From Candidatus Zixiibacteriota bacterium (GTDB taxonomy: Bacteria; Zixibacteria; MSB-5A5; CAIYYT01): 5,826 nucleotides of DNA. The position numbers were made by a program, and so were the translations under genes. Below the pieces are notes generated by a model that searched no databases, had not been told where the DNA came from, and saw nothing but the letters and a program-made list of their open reading frames with translations. The stretch covers positions 1 through 5,826 of the forward strand of contig JAPLUP010000606.1 in assembly GCA_026397575.1 (NCBI GenBank), given 5' to 3'. Within the stretch, counting starts at the first letter, position 1. The number at the start of each line of letters is the position of its first letter. Positions 1 to 5,826 of the stretch are shown piece by piece.

Positions 1-1245
1 GCGATCATTGCCGGTCTGCTGTCTGCGTCCACTCGAAAGTATGGCAATTCGGGTTTGATTCTCTTTCCCTTTATCTGGGTAGCAGTAGAGTATCTTCGCT
101 CTCTCACGCAGCTTTCTTTTCCGTGGGTAAACCTGTCTTATACACAGGCCGCCAATTTGCCGATCGTACAGCTTTCCGCATTAAGTGGCGATGCTACCGT
201 CAGTTTCTTCGTGATCGTCGTCGGCATCCTGCTCTATCTGGGTTACCGTTATGCCCGACAGACCTTGCGCGCATCCCTGATTTTTGCGGTGCCGCTGGTT
301 CTCTATGCCGTCGCTTACATCTGGGGCGCGTCGCAGATTTTGCCGGTCACGGGGAATTTCAAAGTCGCCGCGTTGCAAGGTAATATCCCGATCAACCAGA
401 AATGGCAACCGGGTGGACTTGACCGCAGTTTCAACAACTATGATCGTCTGTCACAGGCAGCAGCGGCTGACTCCGCCAAGCTCTTGATCTTGCCTGAATC
501 GGCGGTGCCGGCATATCTCTATTACGAAGACAGCTATATCGCCTGGCTCGAATCAATTACCAAACGCCACAATGTTGATCTGATGACCGGCGCGCTGCAT
601 CTGGTCCGCACTGATGATGCCAGGAAGCACTTCTACAACTCGGCGTTTATGTTCACGCCACAGGGCATGAACAAAGTGCCTTACAACAAGCATCTCCTTG
701 TGCCGTTCGGCGAACACATGCCGTACGCCGAGAAAATCGGCTTGCTCTCGAAGTTTCGTGAATTCGTCAAGACCAAACTGAATCTCGACATCTCCGATTT
801 TGAACCCGGCGACTCACTCTCGACGTTTCTGTCCAACGGCAAACGCTTCGGCGTGCTGATCTGCTTTGAGACTGTCTACCCCGAATTTGTCCGCGATCTG
901 GTCAACTCCGGCGCGGACTTCCTGACGTCGATTACCAATGACGATTGGTTTGGCCCCACGTCGGGGCCGTATCAGCATGCCGTCATCCCCGTCTTTCGCG
1001 CGGTTGAAAATCGTATCTGGATTGTTCGTGCCGCCAATACCGGCATCAGTGAAATCATCAATCCCTTTGGCCAAATCATTGCCAAAACCAAACTCGGTGA
1101 AACCACCTTCTTGTCAGGCATGATTGGTGACCGATTGCCGAGCACACCCTTTCGTGTTTATGGCGCGGTAGTGTCGAAGATTTGTCTTGCCGTTACCGGG
1201 CTAGCTGCGTTATTTCTAGTGTTCTCGAAAGGGCATCATGATTAG
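1..1245 (+). CDS. lnt: Apolipoprotein N-acyltransferase, 5'-truncated by the window edge
   Basis: Inner-membrane enzyme that adds the third acyl chain, taken from a phospholipid, to the N-terminal cysteine of diacylated lipoproteins, the last step of lipoprotein maturation. The frame is open to base 1, leaving 414 codons. Family members are about 500-540 residues, so roughly 100 residues with the first membrane helices are missing. Seen here (window residue numbers): hydrophobic helices near 18-35, 67-85 and 89-109, then a periplasmic nitrilase-like (CN-hydrolase) domain at about 120-373, and a last helix near 387-408. The Glu-Lys-Cys triad is present: E166 in LILPESA, K230 in YNKHLLVPFGE and C288 in VLICFE. 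W135 and E238 match residues reported as essential in E. coli Lnt (W237, E343), and the residue after the Cys is Phe where E. coli has Tyr. The end overlaps the next gene by 8 bases. Identification is firm; the true start lies outside the window. Confidence 0.96.
   Translation, partial: AIIAGLLSASTRKYGNSGLILFPFIWVAVEYLRSLTQLSFPWVNLSYTQAANLPIVQLSALSGDATVSFFVIVVGILLYLGYRYARQTLRASLIFAVPLVLYAVAYIWGASQILPVTGNFKVAALQGNIPINQKWQPGGLDRSFNNYDRLSQAAAADSAKLLILPESAVPAYLYYEDSYIAWLESITKRHNVDLMTGALHLVRTDDARKHFYNSAFMFTPQGMNKVPYNKHLLVPFGEHMPYAEKIGLLSKFREFVKTKLNLDISDFEPGDSLSTFLSNGKRFGVLICFETVYPEFVRDLVNSGADFLTSITNDDWFGPTSGPYQHAVIPVFRAVENRIWIVRAANTGISEIINPFGQIIAKTKLGETTFLSGMIGDRLPSTPFRVYGAVVSKICLAVTGLAALFLVFSKGHHD
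1228..1233 (+). promoter_or_regulatory. Likely ribosome binding site for the propeller gene
   Basis: The sequence AAAGGG ends four bases before the ATG at 1238 and lies inside the last codons of lnt. The spacing is slightly short but plausible. Together with the start-stop overlap it supports this start and suggests translational coupling to lnt. Confidence 0.45.
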
Positions 1246-3424
1246 CCGCACGTCGCTCATCGTTTTTCTGATACTCTTGCTCTGCACCGGCCTACGGGGC
1301 CAGCTTTACCAGTGGCAGACGTACACCAACAAGGACGAAATCACGTCCCTGAATTATTTCGCCGGTAATGTTTGGGCTACGACTACCGGCGGTCTGGTGC
1401 GTTTTACACCTGCGCTGGATACAATCAAATCGTACATCAAAAGTGACGGCCTCGGCAGAGTTTTGTTGAACTTCACGACTTACGCGGGCGATTCAATCGC
1501 CTACATTGGCTCCAGTGACGGCGTTCTTAGTAAGTTCGACCTGCAAGATGGCCGTTTCACCAACTACATGTTTCAAGGCCGCGATGGCGCCAACATCGAA
1601 CTGTACAATGCCGACACTTCTGCAGGCTTCGTCTGGATCGGTTCCAGCATCGGCATTATCAAATTCGACCGGGTTCGCAATGGGGGGGAAGTGAAAGAAA
1701 TCTATCGCACTCTTGGTAGCTTCAGCACCGAATTGCCCGTGTACGATGTCGCCATATTCAAGGACAAAATTTATGCCGCCACCCCCGAAGGGCTGGCTTA
1801 TGCCGACTTCGCGAATCCGTATTTGCTTGATCCCAACGAGTGGCATACGACGGTTCTCGGAGTGAACGACACTCTGACGAGCATTGGATGCGACGGAGTT
1901 TCTCTTTATGTCGGTGGTGCCAATGGACTGTTTTATTTCCAAAATGCCGACAGTATCAAGGCTATCCGGCCAACGGATAGGTTGCGCGTGTACGATCTCT
2001 CACGCAAAAACCGTCCCGTCGTGATGATTGCCACAATTCCTTCGGTGAGTGTCAACAGAGCCCTCTTCACTCTGGTCGATTCCCTCATCTCAGTTCTGCC
2101 GCTGTCAGATGTCCCGCGGGAAGAGTTGAATACTGCCGTGATCGGTGACAGCTTGTTTGTAGGCACGTCGAGCAAAGGAGTCTATCGGGCATCAGGAGGT
2201 GCATTCACCCGCGTCCCTATTCCGGGTCCCGCTAGCAACGACCTGGTTGGCGGTGGTGTAACTCCCGATGGTTCACTGTATGCCGTTAGCAGGCGCGGCA
2301 ATCTCGCAAGCGTAAAAGACGGTGTCTGGAGTACCATTACTGCTCCCAACGTCGAGAAGATATCAACGACGATAGGTCACGACAGCTCGGTCTGGGTCGG
2401 CACTTTTGGACAGGGAGCTATCCAATACTTGCCCGATGGCACAAGCCGCACTTTTAATGGCGCCAACTCCGAACTTCACGGTCCTAATCTGTATTCCGAT
2501 TCGGTCGGCGTGATCAACGGTATAAGCACCGATCCGTCGGGACGTGTCTGGTTCTCGTCATATCAAGCGTCACCGATGCGGCCGCTGGTCGTGTTCGATC
2601 CGCATGATTCGCTCTGGACATACTTCGACCACGCTGATGGTGTTGCCGATTACAATGTAACCTGTGTCGCTGCCGGAATCGGCATGGTTGCGCTCGGCAC
2701 TCAGAACCTGGGTGTTATGGTTGTGCGTTATGGCGCTGACCCGTTCAATCACGCTGATGACACATTGAAATACTACAGTCGCTCCGTGCGACTGCCTTCA
2801 GCTACAGTGAATACTATGGCCTACGACCGCGACAATCGGCTTTGGGTCGGCACGCCGTTGGGCCTGGCCTACTTTGACGCCGAGATTGAGTTCTTCTACA
2901 TCGTGTCATTGCCTGAAGGCGTCAGTTCCGACGTTCGCGCGCTCGCCAGTGACAGCCGCAACAATCTCTGGGTAGGTACCGCCAACGGCTTGGCGTTTGT
3001 CTCCGCCGGTCAATCACAGAAGATTGCTTTTACGACTGAAAACTCCGAACTCGTTTCCGACGCAATTCAGAGTTTGTTTTTCGACAACTCCACGGGCAAG
3101 CTGCTTGTCTTCACGACGGGGGGACTATCCATTCTCGATTACACACTCGGTCCGCTTGACTCCGCCGTCACCGTTTATCCGTATCCCAATCCCTTTGTCG
3201 TGCAAACTGGCGTTGAGGCTCTGCTTCAGTTTAAGATCAGTCAGCGCGCCGATGTCCGTATCTATACTGTCGCCGGCGAGCTTGTACGTACTACCGATGT
3301 CAACAAGGGTTGGGACGGCAGAAATGACGCCGGTGAACTGGTAGCTTCCGGTGTCTATCTCTACTATCTTCTTGGCGATGATAGAAGCCAACACACTGGG
3401 AAGATCTTCGTCCTGCGCAAGTGA
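1238..3424 (+). CDS. Secreted double beta-propeller protein (two-component-regulator propeller repeats) with C-terminal FlgD-Ig/T9SS-like sorting domain
   Basis: This 728-residue exported protein has no recognised enzyme domain. Residues 1-21 form a signal peptide (basic start, hydrophobic core about 7-16, likely cut after LRG). Propeller strands with the Reg_prop-like pattern 'hWhGTxxGLhxF' begin near residues 45, 88, 132, 178, 223, 306, 347, 385, 437, 484, 535, 577 and 622; good examples are LWVGTPLGLAYFD and LWVGTANGLAFV. A weaker one near 261 would bring the count to 14, enough for two seven-bladed propellers. Residues 647-728 hold YPYPNPF, then VRIYTVAGELVR, GWDGRNDAGE, SGVYLYYL and a terminal GKIFVLRK, resembling FlgD-type Ig and type IX secretion (Por) sorting tails. 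No membrane helix, histidine kinase or response-regulator domain follows, unlike Bacteroides hybrid two-component sensors. The ATG overlaps lnt by 8 bases, and AAAGGG lies just upstream. Inferred location is the cell surface or medium; ligand or partner unknown. Family call is strong, function is not. Confidence 0.88.
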   Translation: MISRTSLIVFLILLLCTGLRGQLYQWQTYTNKDEITSLNYFAGNVWATTTGGLVRFTPALDTIKSYIKSDGLGRVLLNFTTYAGDSIAYIGSSDGVLSKFDLQDGRFTNYMFQGRDGANIELYNADTSAGFVWIGSSIGIIKFDRVRNGGEVKEIYRTLGSFSTELPVYDVAIFKDKIYAATPEGLAYADFANPYLLDPNEWHTTVLGVNDTLTSIGCDGVSLYVGGANGLFYFQNADSIKAIRPTDRLRVYDLSRKNRPVVMIATIPSVSVNRALFTLVDSLISVLPLSDVPREELNTAVIGDSLFVGTSSKGVYRASGGAFTRVPIPGPASNDLVGGGVTPDGSLYAVSRRGNLASVKDGVWSTITAPNVEKISTTIGHDSSVWVGTFGQGAIQYLPDGTSRTFNGANSELHGPNLYSDSVGVINGISTDPSGRVWFSSYQASPMRPLVVFDPHDSLWTYFDHADGVADYNVTCVAAGIGMVALGTQNLGVMVVRYGADPFNHADDTLKYYSRSVRLPSATVNTMAYDRDNRLWVGTPLGLAYFDAEIEFFYIVSLPEGVSSDVRALASDSRNNLWVGTANGLAFVSAGQSQKIAFTTENSELVSDAIQSLFFDNSTGKLLVFTTGGLSILDYTLGPLDSAVTVYPYPNPFVVQTGVEALLQFKISQRADVRIYTVAGELVRTTDVNKGWDGRNDAGELVASGVYLYYLLGDDRSQHTGKIFVLRK

Positions 3425-3433
3425 TGTGTGACA

Positions 3434-4366
3434 ATGTCACTCGAAGTTTTATCTCTCGACAAGCTCCCGGATTCTCTTCTCGCGATTGCGCAGCAGTCCG
3501 GCGCCGCCTCTCCGTTTTATTCCCGCGGGTTGCTTTCCGTCTGGGAGCAGGTCTATGGCTGGCAGGGGATCGTCCTTCATGAAGACGATTGCCTGTCTAT
3601 CGGCTACCGCAAAAAAACACCACTCGGCGTAATTTTTTACTCGCTCCCTTTTGGTTGGTATGGCGGCCTGATTGGTAACACTCTATCCGCGTCCATCTCA
3701 TCTGACATTCTTGCCTGGCTGCGCGATCAGCGCTTTGTTGAAGAGCGTCTGGTTCAAACTCCGAATGGCCCAGTTCTCACCTACCCCAAGAGATATCGTC
3801 AACGCGAATTGATCGCTCAATTGCTGGATTTGACTAGAGAGGCCACCTATTCTGACAACACTGCTCGCAATGTGAGAAAATCGCGGAGTCACGGCCTCAC
3901 GACCCGTCGACTCAGCCTTGCTGATGTCGCCGCGTTCGAGAAACTTCGCGAGGAACATGTCACCCGAACCGGCGAAACGCGCCGCCTTTCCGAGGCATTC
4001 TACACTGCTCTCTATTTGCTAACGCAGTCCGAAGACAGCGGTGTGACAATCGTCGGCGCATTCCATGATGACAAATTGCTCGCCGGTCACATCTATTTCA
4101 TCAGCGAAACCGATGTCTTCTACTTCGACGGCTACGCCACTGCCGCCGGTCTCGATCTCCATGCGAACTTCTTCTTGTTCGATATCATGATCAATCGCAG
4201 TCGCGACTTCGGACGCGCTCGTTTCAATCTCGGCGCTTCACCATCCGGCGACAGCGGCCTCGAACGCTTCAAATCCGGGTGGGGGGCGCCGTCGCTTGTC
4301 TATCACGAGTACTCTTTTCGCGCTGCCATCAAACGCGCCGCCGATCTACTGCGAGGCAGACCGTGA
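3434..4366 (+). CDS. FemAB/BioF2-like GNAT-fold acyltransferase (Acetyltransf_6-type)
   Basis: This is a soluble protein of 310 residues from the ATG at 3434. An in-frame GTG at 3428 would add two residues, and neither start has a clear Shine-Dalgarno sequence, so ATG was preferred. Features typical of the FemAB-like/BioF2-like family, numbered from the ATG: an N-terminal 'SPFYSRGLLSVWEQVYGW' block (about 26-43); a basic SDNTARNVRKSRSHGL segment (about 140-155) matching the family's 'R-N-x-R-K-x-x-x-x-G' signature; and a C-terminal GNAT half (about 190-285) with LLAGHIYFI, YFDGYATAA, FDIMINRSRDFGRARFNLG and GLERFKSGWGA. No signal peptide or membrane segment is seen, so a cytoplasmic site is inferred. 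The family includes aminoacyl-transferases that build peptidoglycan cross-bridges and acyltransferases found in exopolysaccharide loci. The adjacent glycosyltransferases favour acylation or aminoacylation of a sugar or glycan precursor, but the substrate is not readable. It starts 9 bases after the propeller gene and ends in a 4-base overlap with the next gene. Confidence 0.82.
   Translation: MSLEVLSLDKLPDSLLAIAQQSGAASPFYSRGLLSVWEQVYGWQGIVLHEDDCLSIGYRKKTPLGVIFYSLPFGWYGGLIGNTLSASISSDILAWLRDQRFVEERLVQTPNGPVLTYPKRYRQRELIAQLLDLTREATYSDNTARNVRKSRSHGLTTRRLSLADVAAFEKLREEHVTRTGETRRLSEAFYTALYLLTQSEDSGVTIVGAFHDDKLLAGHIYFISETDVFYFDGYATAAGLDLHANFFLFDIMINRSRDFGRARFNLGASPSGDSGLERFKSGWGAPSLVYHEYSFRAAIKRAADLLRGRP
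4353..4356 (+). promoter_or_regulatory. Shine-Dalgarno GAGG deciding the GTG start at 4363
   Basis: GAGG lies six bases upstream of the GTG at 4363, a standard spacing. It supports the start that overlaps the upstream stop codon as GTGA, rather than the longer reading from the GTG at 4279. Confidence 0.6.
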
Positions 4367-5424
4367 GAATTCTATTTCTCTCGGAAGCCATCTCGCCGCA
4401 CATTGCGCGCTGGCAGAAAGCATTCACCGAACTCGGTTGGGAAACACTCGTTGCCTCATGTGACTACACTGACAGTTTCAGCGGGCACCGACTATTGCCG
4501 AAAGCAGGTTCCGGTCCGCAACGTTATCTTTCCATCGTCGATCAAGTCGAGAAACTCGCATCCGACTTTCAGCCGCATTTGATAAACGCTCACTTCCTGC
4601 CGACGTATGGCCTGACTGCAGCCATGGCGAACATACATCCGCTGGTGCTGACTCTGTGGGGATCAGATATTCTGCTGTCGGCGCAAAGTGGTTTTCTGCG
4701 ACGCTGGCGCAGTCGTTTTGTCCTGCGTCGCTCTGATCTGGTAGTTGCCGACGCCCAAAACGCTCTTGATGTCGCAAAGGCCTTCACTGCCATCCGGCGC
4801 CAATTGGTCGTGAGTTTCGGTGTTAGCCGTGCTTGGTACGAAAGCGGTCAGGTGCGTGAGCTCAAGGAAACCAACACTCTCCAAATACTGAGTTGCCGCA
4901 AGTTCGAGCCGCTCTATGATGTTCAAACGCTTATCAAAGCCGCATGGCTTCTCCGTGATGACGGCTTCAAGTTTCATCTTACGCTCATCGGCTCCGGTTC
5001 GCTCGAAGACAATCTCCGCGCACTGGCACATTCGCAGCATCTTGCCGATCATGTCACTTTCACCGGCGCTCTCGGCGATGAGCAGCTCTTCAATGCTTAC
5101 CGGCGTTCAGACATCTATGTTTCTACCGCTCTGTCCGATACGACGTCCGTGTCGCTTCTGGAAGCGATGTCTCAGAAACTTTATCCCATCGTGACCGACA
5201 TTCCCGGGACTCGTGAGTGGCTGACTTCTGACCGTTACTTCTTCAGACCCGGCGATGCCGCCGATCTTGCGGGAAAGATCAAACTCGGCGCCTCCCGGCA
5301 GGCACGCGAGCAAGCATATCTTGATTACCAACCCTTACTAACTCAGAAAGGTATCCGCGACGATCAGATGCGGATCGCCGATCTGACGTTTCGAAAGTTG
5401 ATTGATGAATACCCGCGTCGATAG
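4363..5424 (+). CDS. Family 4 (GT-B fold) glycosyltransferase
   Basis: This 353-residue cytoplasmic or membrane-associated sugar transferase probably uses a nucleotide-activated sugar to extend a glycan. The GTG start is chosen because it forms a GTGA overlap with the upstream stop, has GAGG six bases upstream, and places the first Rossmann strand (RILFLSEAISPH) right at the N-terminus. The in-frame GTG at 4279 would only add 28 residues lying inside the acyltransferase gene. The N-terminal acceptor half has INAHFLPTYGLTAA (74-87) and LTLWGSDILL (96-105). The C-terminal donor half has LSCRKFEPLYDVQTLIKAA (176-194), LIGSGSLEDNLRAL (208-221), HVTFTGAL (230-237) and SDTTSVSLLEAMS (258-270). The last is the GT4 'E-x7-E' motif with Asp259 replacing the first Glu and Glu267 as the second. 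No membrane helix is seen. The length suits the family. Donor and acceptor sugars cannot be told. It overlaps the following gene by 20 bases. Confidence 0.9.
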   Translation: MRILFLSEAISPHIARWQKAFTELGWETLVASCDYTDSFSGHRLLPKAGSGPQRYLSIVDQVEKLASDFQPHLINAHFLPTYGLTAAMANIHPLVLTLWGSDILLSAQSGFLRRWRSRFVLRRSDLVVADAQNALDVAKAFTAIRRQLVVSFGVSRAWYESGQVRELKETNTLQILSCRKFEPLYDVQTLIKAAWLLRDDGFKFHLTLIGSGSLEDNLRALAHSQHLADHVTFTGALGDEQLFNAYRRSDIYVSTALSDTTSVSLLEAMSQKLYPIVTDIPGTREWLTSDRYFFRPGDAADLAGKIKLGASRQAREQAYLDYQPLLTQKGIRDDQMRIADLTFRKLIDEYPRR

Positions 5425-5826
5425 ACATTTTATTATCGCCGCCTACTATTTCCCGCCGTTGGGAATGGCGGGCACGGCTCGACCACTGGCAATGGCGAAC
5501 TTCCTCGCCGAACAGGGCTTCGAAGTTTCGGTGCTGACCGTCAAGCCGATTGTCTATCCGGTGCACGATCAGACTCAACGCAAATCACTGCATCCGAATG
5601 TCAGAGTCTATCGCGCTGGTTCCTCAGATCCCGCCCGTCTTGCCAAGATGATTCCATTCTTGAAACCTCTGATCAAACTGCGCAGACGCAGCGGCCGCAG
5701 GTCAGCATCGTCTCTGATCTTTCCCGATTCCAAGGTCGGTTTCGTAAAACCGGCAGCGGCTCTGCTCAAAACGCTCATACGCGCGGATAAACAGAACATT
5801 CTGATTACCACCTCGCCGCCGGTCTC
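5405..5826 (+). CDS. Second GT4-type glycosyltransferase, N-terminal part, cut by the window edge
   Basis: The frame is open from the ATG at 5405 to the last base (140 full codons plus two bases) with no stop, so the 3' end lies outside. The translation begins MNTRVDRHFIIAAYYFPP and continues GMAGTARPLAMANFLAEQG and FEVSVLT (residues 20-45). This is the first Rossmann strand, glycine loop and helix of GT-B enzymes of the 'YFPPxGGxGxxRxLxxxxxLxxxGxxVxVLT' type. Further on are IFPDSKVGF (105-113) and NILITTSPPVS (131-141), matching the 'PDxxxxW' and 'tSPP' blocks of the same N-terminal domain (Glyco_trans_4_4-like). A basic stretch, KLRRRSGRR (91-99), may help the protein lie on the inner membrane. 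A weak GAAAG at 5393-5397 lies seven bases before the ATG, and the start overlaps the previous gene by 20 bases. The catalytic donor half is not in view, so the GT4 family placement is inferred from the N-terminus alone. Confidence 0.83.
   Translation, partial: MNTRVDRHFIIAAYYFPPLGMAGTARPLAMANFLAEQGFEVSVLTVKPIVYPVHDQTQRKSLHPNVRVYRAGSSDPARLAKMIPFLKPLIKLRRRSGRRSASSLIFPDSKVGFVKPAAALLKTLIRADKQNILITTSPPV

Noticed and set aside
862..870. Cys-Phe-Glu at the Lnt active site instead of the E. coli Cys-Tyr-Glu, as a possible loss of activity.
   Set aside because: Phe at this place is a conservative change, and to my knowledge is common among Lnt homologues. The triad and the other key residues are intact.
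1238..1306. Propeller protein as a lipoprotein, since its N-terminus contains ILLLC and it follows lnt.
   Set aside because: The residue before the Cys is Leu, where a lipobox needs Gly, Ala or Ser. A later LRG site fits ordinary signal peptidase cleavage better.
1682..1688. Run of seven G in the propeller gene, with six-G runs near 3118 and 4281, as possible phase-variation or slippage sites.
   Set aside because: Each run is read in frame as normal codons in an intact gene. The runs are short and a changed length would simply break the protein; there is no second frame that continues sensibly.
1493..1942. A minus-strand open frame of about 149 codons inside the propeller gene, and similar antisense frames elsewhere (for example 3698-3958 and 4663-5052).
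   Set aside because: They lie wholly within well-supported plus-strand genes and show no recognisable domain. They look like shadow frames.
3422..3433. The short gap between the propeller and acyltransferase genes as a promoter or terminator.
   Set aside because: Only nine bases separate stop and start; there is no hairpin, T-run or promoter-like sequence.
3611..3617. Run of seven A in the acyltransferase gene as a possible programmed frameshift.
   Set aside because: The zero frame continues through the whole family-like C-terminal domain, so no shift is needed.

Overview
The window is a compact, entirely plus-strand run of five protein genes with almost no non-coding DNA. No RNA gene, mobile element, CRISPR array or long repeat was seen. 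The organism looks like a Gram-negative (diderm) bacterium: it has an apolipoprotein N-acyltransferase, and a large secreted beta-propeller protein with a C-terminal 'YPNPF' plus FlgD-Ig / type IX-like sorting tail. That tail is typical of the Fibrobacteres-Chlorobi-Bacteroidetes (FCB) superphylum and allied candidate phyla such as Zixibacteria, Marinimicrobia and KSB1. GC looks moderate, a little over half by eye. The exact phylum is inference and cannot be fixed from this window.

Layout: 1-1245 holds the 3' four fifths of lnt, cut by the left edge. 1238-3424 is a secreted protein with about 14 propeller repeats and a sorting/anchoring tail. 3434-4366 is a FemAB/BioF2-like GNAT-fold acyltransferase. 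4363-5424 is a GT-B family 4 glycosyltransferase starting at GTG. 5405-5826 is the N-terminal part of a second, different GT4-type glycosyltransferase, cut by the right edge.

The junctions are an 8-base overlap, a 9-base gap, a 4-base GTGA overlap and a 20-base overlap. The genes therefore look co-transcribed and translationally coupled, with no internal promoter or terminator visible. The first two genes concern the cell envelope (lipoprotein maturation and an exported surface protein). The last three look like the beginning of a surface-glycan assembly cluster, with two glycosyltransferases and an acyltransferase that could decorate the glycan or a precursor. That they make one product is inference. 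I see no clearly novel system. The most interesting points are the stand-alone double propeller with its sorting tail and its placement between lnt and glycan genes.
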